DNA of 64,000 bases, taken from the NCBI GenBank assembly GCA_030562195.1, contig CM060202.1, forward strand, positions 8,122,001 to 8,186,000. The letters are read 5' to 3'. Origin of the DNA: Nipponacmea schrenckii (Eukaryota > Mollusca > Gastropoda > Lottiidae). The position numbers and the translations under genes were made by a program. Numbering within the stretch: position 1 is the stretch's first letter; the number at the start of each line of letters is the position of its first letter. Shown in pieces: positions 38,701-56,568 of the stretch. Below the pieces are notes generated by a model. The model saw nothing but the letters and a program-made list of their open reading frames with translations. It searched no databases and was not told the DNA's origin.

Positions 38701-41700
38701 CCTGTTTTCAATATGTCAATGGCCTTAAAGAGGCAATAACTGTAATTTGTAAATCCTATTCACCATGTGTGTCTAAAGTATAATTGTTCTCAGAATTGAT
38801 GAAATGTGTTGTTTTTTTTGTGTTGTATTTTGCAATTTAAAGTAATTGTGTAATTAAATGACCACTATGGATAAAAGTACATAACATTTAAGTGATAAGA
38901 TGTGAAATAAAATGAAACAAAATGAAATGAAATGGAGTTTTACATCCTACTCTTCTGCTCCTTATAGGCTAATAAAGAAGTGAGAACAGGAAGTTGAGGT
39001 TTTTTTGCTTTAGCAAGTTTATTTTCACTTCGATTTTGACCGGATTTTCAGATTTGAAAACTTCAATGTATTTGTCAACTAACAATTATAGGTTTTATGC
39101 AAGTAGGTTAATTATTTTACCCACGATTTGCAATTCAATATTCAAGGGTCATCGGCAAACATTTCAGACCGTGATTTCTCGTTTAATATAAATGGTTAAA
39201 TTTTGAAACTTTACCAGTTGATAGGCGATATGATTATAATTTTTGAAAAAATGTGAAAAAAAATTCCACTTCCGGTTTAGCCTCAAATGACGTAATTACG
39301 TAACTTCCGGTCTATAACTGCTAGGTGAAAAGTGAAAACTGTTTTATAAATAACTTGTCAATAGTAATTGATTTGACCTAAATAATTAGGTCAAGCTGCC
39401 ATATCGGCCGCCATTTTGAATTTTCGTTACAATTCTTAAATCCGAAATTCAGACACCTGAAGACCGATTTTGATGAAATTTAGCACAGAGATACAATGGA
39501 TCATTATCTACCTTTTCTTGGAGGCCGATTTTTAAATTTCGTATTTTTTTTCGAATTATTCAAATTTCGATTTTTTTCAAAATTAGGTCACTTTAACGGC
39601 TACGGAAGTTGTGACCCACTTAATCTATGACCTTGAAAATTAAGTCAAATAATAATATATTGTCTACGAGCAGATATTTTTTTATTTGGCTTACTTAAAA
39701 AATTCACAGAGATAAGTGTACTTAAATACAGCAAAAATTGATAATTTTCATATTTTCGCCACTTTTAACTGTTACGGAAGATATGACCTAATTATTTTAT
39801 GAGTTTGAAACCTAGGTCAAATGATATTCAATATATTGTCTAGATGTAGGTCATTGCAAATTTAGCCTACATAATATTTTAAGGCTCTCGAAATACGTTC
39901 ATAATTGTAAGCAATTCTAGTTACTTATTTGAACTACAATGAACCTAATTCACATAGTTATGAACCCAAACATTACTGTTACGTGATAAACAAATATATT
40001 TTCATCATATGTTGAGAAGACAAACGTGTGGGATATTGAAATGGTACTAAACAAGAAAATGGTGTGGGATATTGTAATTATACTAACCAAGACTATGATG
40101 TGGGATATTGTAATTATACTAACAAAGACTATGATGTGGGATATTGTAATTATTAACAAGACTATGATGTGGGATATTGTATTGATACTAACCAAGACTA
40201 TGTCAATGTGGGATATTGTAATGATGATTATCAAGACTATAATGTGGGATATTGTAATGATACTAACTAAGACTATGGTGTGGGATATTGTAATGATGAT
40301 TATCAAGACTATGATGTGGGATATTGTAATGATACTAACCAAGACTATGGTGTGGGATACTGTAATGATACTAACCAAGACTATGATGTGGGATATTGTA
40401 TTGATACTAACCAAGACTATGGTGTGGGATATTGTAATGATTCCAACCAAGAATATGATGTGGGATATTGTAATGATACTTATCAAGACTATGATGTGGG
40501 GTATTGTAATGATACTAACCAAGACTATGGTGTGGGATACTGTAATGATACTAACCAAGACTATGATGTGGGATATTGTATTGATACTAACCAAGACTAT
40601 GGTGTGGGATATTGTAATGATACTAACCAAGACTATGGTGTGGGATACTGTAATGATACTAACCAAGACTACGATGTGGGATATTGTAATGATACTAACC
40701 AAGACTATGTCAATGTGGGATATTGTAATGATACTTATCAAGAATATGATGTTGGATATTGTAATGATGCTAACCAAGAATATAAAGCAGGATAGGCTGT
40801 TTAGCAACCACTTTTTCAACATTTTACAGCATATACATCAGCTTAAAACTTGGGATGCATCAGCTTGTAACATTTTATTATCTATCATTTAAAAAGTTAA
40901 CAAATTTACATGTACCCTCATTAATCACAAAGCCTATTGTTATAATTATCTAAAACCTGCTTATCTAGTTTTTATAATTTTACATACCGGTATTTAAAAT
41001 ACAAGTCAATCTACTTTGATTAGTCATTCTTTGAATATATCTATTCAAATAAATGATACAGATCATTACCATGTTTTACAAAAATTTTATCAAAATTCAT
41101 CTCAAGTCTGACTTTTTGATAAGAACTTTCAGTCTTTTTAAAACTTGATAATTAGATAAACTTTGAAATGGAGAATAGAACTTCTGCCATATTTTTTTTC
41201 AAAAAAAAAAATTTCATAAATCTATTTATTTTCAATTATTCCTCATGTGGTAAAAACAAAACAGCAAAGGGTTAATTTACAGAATTTTTTTCAAATAAGA
41301 AAAAACATTTTGTGTATGGTATCTTATTTGTTTTCTTGTGGGCCATCAATAAATATCTATTCTGCTGAATTTATATCCTTAGTTGTTTTGTGTACCTTGT
41401 TTTATAAACTAATTTTTTTCCACTTTATATAATTCTCTGAAGTGTAAGCTTACTACATTGAAACAAATTTTCCAAAAAAACTTGACCAAAATGCAGTCAG
41501 TGGTTTGTTATTTGTCTAAATGTTTGTTCAACAAATCATGTAAATATCATATTATTTCTGTCATTTCAGAATACTTCAATATTTATCAAGTTAACATGTC
41601 CACAAAACATAAATTGGTACCATAACCCTACAAAGTTAAATGATTATCGAAAAAAAACATTCATTTCTAACTTTGGGAGTCAAGGTCATCAATCTCAATA

Positions 41701-44048
41701 CAACAGTGCCTGTTAAATGAAATGGTGTCGTTAAAATGTTTAATTGATTCCATAAAGTGAACAAAGATCTGATGTGCCCCTTGGAGACAAGAGTGGTGGT
41801 GATGCTAGTGGTGATACAGCATCAGTCGTATTCGTTCTAAAAATCAGTCAATGGAGATTTGAAACTTTTTTATATTTTTTTTTATATATAAGTTTTTATA
41901 TTTATCAGTAGGCCTATTATATCCATTATGTAACGAACATAACCATTGGGCTACTTAAAAATCATCCAAAAAATTTGTTGAACCGATCTGTCTCAAAAAT
42001 TGATGGAACTATTATCAATTCGTTTTTGAGGACCAGTGTTACAGTTGGCAGATCAATTATGAGTCCTAGTGTTATATACCATGGAATCTCTATTCCTTCC
42101 GAAACTTGTCGTAAAACGGTACAGTTGCTGCGAAACAACGCACATTTGACCTAATTTTTCAAATTTGTTATATTCCTTTGTGGAAAAAATTTATCAAACA
42201 AGGAGATAAAAGAATGAATTCTTCCCGAGCTGAAGCTTGTGTCTGTGCCAGACTGTAAGGGATTTCATCATACAGCTAGTATTTGTTTAAGATACACAGT
42301 AAAATTTTGATTTATTAATTAAAGTGAGAAGTATATTAATCTAAAATAAGGAAAGAAAACCAGCAAGGACAAGTTAAAATATTTATCAAATTGATAACAC
42401 TTGTCACTTTCTTTCCATGTAAAAACAGCTTGATAAATAGGAAGTACCATAGACAGTTATATTTTTAACAGGAAAAATAATGTTCAAATGCTTTTACATA
42501 TAAGTTAAAAATAGCAAACATTTGACTATAGTCAACATTAAACAAGGAAGAAAAATACTCAATATTAAACAAATTCTGTGATTGTGTTAAACTCAGAGAC
42601 CTTACTATAATTACATATAAAAACTCTCTACAAATTATTTGTATTGACAATAAATGTATTTTCCATTAATTTATATAATGATGAAATGGAATAGTTTTAT
42701 GTTCTAATAGCTTAAAACAAGTTTTCAGTTTGTCTGGATGACAAAATCAAGCACTGACTTGAAGTAAAAAAAATATACTGGAATATTATTTAAGATCTTT
42801 GTCCAGACTATGTAAACTGGTACCAACTTTTGCTTTTTTATCTTTTATATATGTACCGGTACCAATCTTTATTTTACTTTTTAAAGATATTTTACTCTCT
42901 TTAACTATCAAGTGCCATAATCTAATATACCGGTAGTCTATCCTACCATTTTCTTAATCCTTTAATCTACCATATTAGGTGTTAAGTGTTAATTAAGCCC
43001 TAATCTAATATCTGTTATAATGACAACATCAGTTGATATCAAGTGAAATGGTATGCGATATGTAGGCTTAAACTCGAGCATAAACTTCGATCACAATTTA
43101 TAATTTTTTTCTACTAGGTCTACGTAAAATAACGAACCGAAATTTTTTGATTGATTGCAGTGAAAAGATTTTTATTTATAACTCAATAATATTATTACAT
43201 TTATTGTTGGCTAACCAACTTGAACACCCTAGAATCTATATTTGACTTAATAAAAAACATACACACCCAGTAGCCTAGATCATATGAAAGTAGGGCTATA
43301 AAAAGGTTGTAAAATTCAGATTGATCTAAACTCAAAAAAACATAAGATAAGGTTTAAAATCTGAGACATCTTAAGGCCTATGGGTATCAATTTTACTAAT
43401 CAAATTAAAAGACTGCCCATATAACATGTCATGACATCATTCAGCTGTCACATCTGACTAATCACTGTCAGTTTTCATTGATAAGGTCATCAATACTTAC
43501 TTGTCTCCAAACGATCTTTTCCACCAATCTGAGGCATCTCCTTTAGTTATGCGATAGTTTTCTCCAGAATATGTTCCTGTAGGATAGATAGCCTTCAATT
43601 CTGCTAGCATATGAGAGAAAACAAGTGATAATTTGATCAAATTTCTGCGACAGTTAGAATTTTCATCAAACATTTTCTGGTTTCCATCTCGAAATAACTT
43701 GATAGTATTTTTACATTTTCCCATCAAATTCTCTATAAATATTCTGAAATATTCATTTTCATTCAAATGATTCAGTTTATCATCATGTTTAGAATAAATA
43801 AGTCTGAGATGTTGATAAGTGTCAGGCAGGATATCCAAAATAAATGGTGGGCTATTCCGCAAGTTCATTCTTGGATGTTGACACAATTTCACCACTTTGT
43901 CCATCATTTTCCACGATTTTTCAATTGTCCGTTTGTCGACCACAATGGGTCGAGGTGGAGCGAGGAATTCTTGAACACGGGTAAACATATTGCCGAGGTT
44001 TTTACTTTGATTAGTTTTCCCTCGACTAGTTTGACTACTCTGAGCCAT
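17728..44048 (-). CDS. CBL: CBL-family RING E3 ubiquitin ligase (long form)
   Basis: Twelve coding exons: 43501-44048, 31063-31209, 30612-30743, 24616-24753, 23966-24185, 23280-23390, 22873-22929, 22573-22694, 21947-21987, 20507-20695, 18405-18498, 17728-17950. They sum to 2022 nt (673 residues) with every phase matching. Domains: four-helix bundle about 35-155 ([18 protein letters not shown]), EF-hand ([14 protein letters not shown]), divergent SH2 with Arg280 in FRLSCTRLG, linker with the regulatory tyrosines in [17 protein letters not shown] at 367-405 (CKIC...CGHLLC...CPFC), proline-rich tail including PPVPPR (a PxxxPR, CIN85-type motif), tyrosine motif IYDNP, and a C-terminal UBA (about 629-670). 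CBL proteins ubiquitinate activated tyrosine kinases at the plasma membrane and endosomes. I chose MAQSS as start because its context is strong (A at -3, G at +4); two upstream in-frame ATGs (44144, 44090) have weak context. Shorter than human CBL (906) because the tail is shorter. Confidence 0.95.
18735..18950. repeat. Dispersed repeat (SINE-like), copy 1, in a CBL intron
   Basis: This stretch and 25903-26105 share long near-identical phrases in the same order and orientation: GTCCTTGGCCAAACCTCTTG, TTGATCTTTCCCAGA, CCGTACCCATTTACA, GGTGGACTGGAATT, AAGGTCATCGAACTTT and CCAAGCAAATGACGT. It has no open frame of substance. A SINE is the likely class. Confidence 0.6.
19805..20012. mobile_element. 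MITE-like element with long imperfect terminal inverted repeats
   Basis: The left end (ATAGCAACCTTTCTTGTATC) and right end, whose reverse complement reads ATAGCCACTATTCTTGTTTC, match over roughly 30 bp. Similarity continues inward: left TTTGATTGGATTGTA, right inverted GATTTGATTGGACTGTA. It lies in the CBL intron between exons 10 and 11 and is non-coding. Confidence 0.6.
22020..22235 (-). repeat. Dispersed repeat of the CAAGGGCAATAACTC family, single copy
   Basis: This stretch carries CAAGGGCAATAACTCAAAAA, the ...CATCAAAATCCATTGAAAATTG block and the CTTCTATTG...CAACAAATGTTAATGG block. The same series recurs several times at 26440-27190, ending there in a (GACGGACAGACGG)-rich segment and CATGTGGGYGTATAAAA. 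It sits in the CBL intron between exons 8 and 9. No coding capacity. Confidence 0.6.
25903..26105. repeat. Dispersed repeat (SINE-like), copy 2, in a CBL intron
   Basis: This is a second copy of the repeat at 18735-18950, same orientation. Its right end, read on the minus strand, begins GCGGTTAGAGCGCTGGTTC, faintly like tRNA promoter boxes, which would fit a tRNA-derived SINE. It is not a functional tRNA: no cloverleaf can be drawn. Confidence 0.55.
26370..27200 (-). repeat. Cluster of CAAGGGCAATAACTC-family repeats
   Basis: At least three consecutive degenerate copies are visible. Each has GCAATAACTCAAAA, a T-rich block with TCGAAGTTG, GTCTTATCAAT, ACCAAGTTTCATTAA and GTCTACAACAAATGT or a variant. 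Two end in CATGTGGGYGTATAAAAA. The left end (26372-26418) matches 3945-3990 in reverse. This lies in the CBL intron between exons 3 and 4. Confidence 0.6.
29419..29806. mobile_element. MITE with CAGT...-type terminal inverted repeats
   Basis: The left end CAGTGAAACCCCTCTAAAC matches the inverted right end CAGTTAAACCCCTCCAAAC at 17 of 19 positions. The left flank is TA, as expected for Tc1/mariner-superfamily insertions, but the right flank is not. CAGTG-ends of this kind are typical of pogo/Tigger-like elements. At 388 bp without an open transposase frame it would be non-autonomous. Confidence 0.65.
31296..31805. repeat. Tandem array, 44-bp unit, about 11 copies
   Basis: The unit begins GAAAAGTACTCAGTAATCAG and continues TTGAAATTGTTAATGAGTTG. 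The first seven copies are nearly identical and the right-hand copies are more diverged and gapped. The array starts about 90 bp inside intron 1 of CBL, next to exon 2. It shows no similarity to the exon. Confidence 0.85.
32139..32306. mobile_element. TTAA-type foldback element, copy 2
   Basis: It begins TTAAAGGGACAGCTTTGCCA and ends in AAAATGGCGAACCATGCC, inverted relative to the start. It is a shorter, internally deleted relative of 14713-14974 and shares TTTGACCAATCA and TTTCAAATCCATA. Confidence 0.5.
32755..32815 (-). repeat. SINE-like 3' tail beside the 30-bp array
   Basis: TGGAGTTTTATACCCTACTT followed by TTCTGCACCTTATGGACTAAT matches the tails at 14980 and 38925. On the minus strand it lies downstream of the array at 32930-34210 and of the tRNA-like head at 34211-34285. 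Confidence 0.5.
32930..34210. repeat. Minisatellite, 30-bp unit, about 40 copies
   Basis: The unit is ACCTTCAACTCCCTTCCACC followed by TAAATCATTG. Variants (TTTCAC, TTCTGC, CAATGAC, CGTTGACAT) form a higher-order pattern: the block near 33521-33700 repeats after 180 bp (six units). Because 30 is divisible by 3, one frame per strand stays open for up to 299 codons (plus decapeptide [10 protein letters not shown], minus [10 protein letters not shown]). I see no initiator context or splice signals, so I treat these as by-products. The array is in CBL intron 1. Confidence 0.9.
34211..34285 (-). repeat. tRNA-derived SINE head
   Basis: On the minus strand an A-box-like TGGTTCAGTGATG is followed after about 30 nt by an excellent B box, GGTTCAATCC, within a possible T-arm (CAGGGTTCAATCCTG). 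An acceptor stem cannot be formed, so it is not a tRNA gene. The 30-bp array starts immediately 3' of it. Confidence 0.55.
35702..36070. mobile_element. hAT-like MITE with terminal inverted repeats
   Basis: The left end CCGTGTTTCCACTT and inverted right end CTGTGTTTCACTT match with one gap and one change. Subterminal inverted motifs (GCTAGCTTT, AAGCCGGCTTT) recur several times in both orientations. The CxGTGTTTCC start resembles hAT termini. No exact 8-bp target duplication is visible, so the class is tentative. Non-coding. Confidence 0.5.
36783..37862. repeat. Minisatellite, 30-bp unit, about 35 copies
   Basis: The unit is GAACCAGCCCATGATAGAAT followed by CTCAATTAAG; a recurrent variant has AAAAC in place of AGAAT. 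Units with 1-4 base insertions or deletions become common towards the right. In frame the plus strand encodes the decapeptide [10 protein letters not shown] and the minus strand [10 protein letters not shown]. The frame breaks repeatedly and no coding pressure is apparent. It lies in CBL intron 1. Confidence 0.9.
38925..38985 (-). repeat. SINE-like 3' tail with (AAATG)n
   Basis: TGGAGTTTTACATCCTACTC followed by TTCTGCTCCTTATAGGCTAAT is bordered on the left by a run of AAATG repeats. It is a third copy of the family at 14980 and 32755. Confidence 0.5.
39250..39870. repeat. Probable unclassified dispersed repeat with internal duplication
   Basis: A block containing TACGGAAGTTGTGACC...AATATATTGTCTAC (about 39600-39667) recurs diverged about 180 bp further right (TACGGAAGATATGACC...AATATATTGTCTAG). 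CpG-containing phrases (CTTCCGG, CGGCCGCCATTTTGAAT) stand out from the surrounding AT-rich intron. Only one copy is in this window, so mobility is inference. Confidence 0.35.
40026..40790. repeat. Minisatellite, 36-bp unit, about 21 copies
   Basis: The unit is GATGTGGGATATTGTAATGA followed by TACTAACCAAGACTAT. A five-unit block starting near 40321 repeats exactly 180 bp later, at 40501, so there is a higher-order repeat. Since 36 is divisible by 3, several frames are long and open (plus dodecapeptide [12 protein letters not shown]). They have no start context or neighbouring exon. It lies in CBL intron 1. Confidence 0.9.
41740..41836 (-). other. Candidate alternative last exon of CBL
   Basis: On the CBL strand an acceptor (GATTTTTAG) is followed by 31 codons and a stop: [20 protein letters not shown], then [11 protein letters not shown]. 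The stretch is more GC-rich than the surrounding intron and Ser/Pro-rich. Its phase (1 nt completing a codon) fits exactly the end of CBL exon 1 (2 nt of a codon), so splicing would give a 214-residue protein with only the four-helix bundle. It could also be chance or an exon remnant from elsewhere. Confidence 0.25.
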
Positions 44049-44344
44049 TCTTCCTTCGTGCTTTGGCCTTATTTTACCACGGTTGAACATGTACGTCGAT
44101 ATGGTTGAGTACGAGGTAAATGCGGGGGTGTAATTTGACACCATAGAAAATACAATTATTTAATCTACATTTATGATTCAATAGAAGGCTATTAGTTAAT
44201 ATAAACTGTTGTGACAAACTGTTTACTTTAAAAACAAGAACGACATGAAAATGAAACCCTCCTGACAATTATAATTTACGACATCATTTCTAATTTTGAC
44301 CATATGAGACCAACTTTTGGCACAACACGTCAAACGTCAACAAA
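44049..44344. promoter_or_regulatory. Shared bidirectional promoter region of CBL and TBC1D23
   Basis: Only 296 bp separate the chosen CBL start codon (minus) from the TBC1D23 start codon (plus), so both promoters and 5' UTRs must lie or overlap here unless non-coding 5' exons exist elsewhere. No TATA box at a convincing position was seen. CpG pairs are concentrated at its two ends. Confidence 0.6.
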
Positions 44345-53782
<9,438 letters not shown>

Positions 53783-56568
53783 CCAAATTCCTCAGTCAGT
53801 GTTGTTGAGGAGAGTTGTGATTATCTATGATCAAATAGACAATGTGAAAAGTGGAACTGTGGGACCAGTTTTTAACTGCCAAATAGAAATGGGTTGTTTG
53901 TTTTATACTATGTAGCTGTATCATTATAGCAATACAAAGTCATTGTATTTAGAAACCATTGTATGTATCTGGAACAAATAATACCACTGTGTGATTGTAA
54001 CTTGTGGAAAGTCCACAGTATATGGTATTATTTTGGTATATTGAACAAGACGTCGACCAAAGCTGTAGACTTACTTTTACATGTCATTGTGTACCTTTAT
54101 GATAACTTCCATAAGTTACAGCAACTTCCGAGTCAATCATGACAATGAGAAAGTTATCTGGTACCTTATTCTTGAAACCTAACTTAAGGTTGATCTGTGT
54201 GATATCTCATTGGTTAAAAATGAATATCAAGTTTAAAATGAGTTTTATTATCCAATCAAATTATTGTCTTTGTATGATCCTTATTTTATATTGGTTAAGT
54301 TTCTAAGAATGAGGTACTTTGAAATGATTTATTAATGACAAAGCCAGAAACTGCAGTGGATGTGTTGATGGTTTTATTTATAGTTGTACATATCTGGGAT
54401 AAATATTAGTCGTATGCATCTATGTGGGACTTACATAGCACTTCCAATTTTGTGATAAGCCATTTTCCTATTTCCGGAATGCAAAGTTGGAATTTTAGCT
54501 TTATCCTTCCTTGTTAAATGTTATATATTCGGTAATGCCATGTAATATACATTGCATATAGACCTTCTTGTTAAAAGTACAGTTTGTTCAGGTACATCTA
54601 GAAATACTCAATCGGAACTAGTTAAGTGTAACTTCCATGTTATTTGCAAATATAACACAGTTGTATAAGGAAAAGTAACATGTTCTGTATAACCATAAAG
54701 CTAAAAACAGTTCTGTTATATAAAGTTCATATGATGTTATATCTTATATTTGAAGTGATACTTGCCCTTACGTGTTAGCATGAAATATCAATGAATGAAT
54801 ACAACATGATATATGTAGGCCTATATCAGGTATCATGATTTGCCCATATACGCTTGGGCATGATCGACCGTCTTGTCAAAATGACCACCGGCAATTTGCC
54901 TCTGTCGGTCATCAAGTATAGGTTAAAACAAAAAAAAATTTCTTTTTTACTTGCTCCAAACTGTATACAGTAACGTACAGTCATTATATCAAGTAACTCT
55001 TTCTGTCTTTTAATCTTTTAATATAGGCCATATATAGTATGCGATCATATATCAAACTTTACGATACCAGACACACATGTTTATGTAACTTTAATAATCC
55101 GAATGCAGAAGAAATCCTTAGTTCAATTCGTGGTGGTTAACAATTTATCAATAATTTACTAGTAAAATATAAAGTCACAGAAATACATTATTAATTAATC
55201 ATTGGAACTTTGAATATAAAGTTTTATTCTTATTATATCATTTTTTAAACCAATTGTGAATTAGAATTAGTAGTTTAAGTTTGAATTAAGCCTTTTTCAC
55301 ATATCTGTTCAATGTATCAACAGTTTTAGTGCTTTTTGATTAGTTTACTTCTATATAAACTCTATATCATGTTGACTTTTAGAGTTTTGGTTCCTCCAAA
55401 TAATTTAGTAACTAAGGATAAGGTTTAAGATCTCTGTTAGCGCTTATATTTGCTTCATTATAGTTTTGTCCACCTTGGCGGACTTAAAAATACAAATTGT
55501 CTTGTAACAGAACAGTTACCAATATTCAAAATTGATATCAACAGCATATATATCTCATATATAGATGGTATTCATATGGACTTCTTGTATAAGAATTATG
55601 TCTAACTTAGTCCCTAAAATTCTTTCACTTTTTGAAATTTGTGGCAATGTTTTAATATTATTTACCAACTACTTGTGCATGTAACTTTCTGCTCTCTTGC
55701 TTTTATTTTCCAATATTTTAGCTTTGTTAGCTTTCCACCTATAATCCTAATTTTGTATATTATTCATGTGATAATTGTATATAATTTGTAAATTATACAC
55801 TTCAATTAAATTATATAAGTTATAATTGTATTATGTTTTATGATCTGAATCTTATGTTTCTGGAGTTTTCAAGTAATTTTGCCTTTAAGACATAAAAATA
55901 ATTAGAGATATTCTCTTGATTAAAATGCCTATCATGATCTGATATATCATGATCTGATAAAATTATTATACACATCTCCTATTCTAGGTCATTTAATATT
56001 CAACCTATCAAACATTCTCAACAAATGATACTAATTGTGAGGATTTCGAAATATTAATTATTACACATTGTAAATTGGTGTCAGCAAAACAATTTTAGCT
56101 TTTTTAGTGCTTTTTGATTGGGTAACTTCTGATGGGTCCAAATTCCACAGAACATTATTCTACATTAAAATCTTACAGATCATAGATGGCAAGTGAAGTA
56201 ACAGTAACCTACTGATAAACACTAATCAAAACATCCCAATCCATTTTAAAATACTCAAACTTGGCACTATTTAGTTAATGATGAACAAATTTAATATCAA
56301 TTAGATTATAAAGCAAATTTTGACTCCTGGATTTCTTCAAGTCTGATAGCTTTGCGCAAGTTGGATTTTTATTGAAAAAGTTGGATTTCCATTGATAAGG
56401 TAAAAAAGTTGGATATTCATTGAAAAAAGTTGGATATCCATTTTAAAAGGGTATAGAAAAACTAAGAAAGACTATTGCCATTTAGGAAGATGTTTAATAC
56501 GACTTAAAGCCAATGCTTTATTTTAAAAACAAAAACTCGCACTTGAAAAATCACAATTGATGACATGA
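53783..56568. other. Convergent 3' region of TBC1D23 and DPAGT1
   Basis: The stop codons of the two convergent genes are 2.8 kb apart. The sequence is AT-rich and non-coding and should contain the TBC1D23 3' UTR; no clear AATAAA on plus was identified. Near 56350-56450 a short motif AAAGTTGGAT(A/T)TCCATT is repeated about four times. Confidence 0.5.
56517..56522 (-). terminator. Candidate polyadenylation signal of DPAGT1
   Basis: A minus-strand AATAAA lies 47 nt past the DPAGT1 stop codon, which would give a very short 3' UTR. Confidence 0.4.

Larger units (their letters stand above)
31210..43500 (-). other. CBL intron 1 (12.3 kb), rich in tandem arrays and mobile-element remnants
   Basis: Donor GTAAGT at its 5' end (43500 side) and acceptor TTCAG at its 3' end (31210 side). 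It holds tandem arrays at 31296-31805, 32930-34210, 36783-37862 and 40026-40790, element remnants at 32139-32306, 32755-32815, 34211-34285, 35702-36070 and 38925-38985, and a candidate alternative exon at 41740-41836. Stretches not listed are AT-rich with no recognisable content. Confidence 0.8.

Noticed and set aside
32930..40790. CRISPR-like arrays
   Set aside because: The units are directly contiguous with no unique spacers, and the DNA is an animal intron.
40026..40892. Cysteine/asparagine-rich repeat proteins ([12 protein letters not shown])n
   Set aside because: Several overlapping frames on both strands are open because the unit is 36 bp. There is nothing beyond the repeat except a short random tail.
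44049..44144. Upstream in-frame ATGs of CBL adding 32 residues
   Set aside because: Both upstream ATGs have a pyrimidine at -3, the added sequence does not resemble CBL, and the ATG at 44048 has a strong context.
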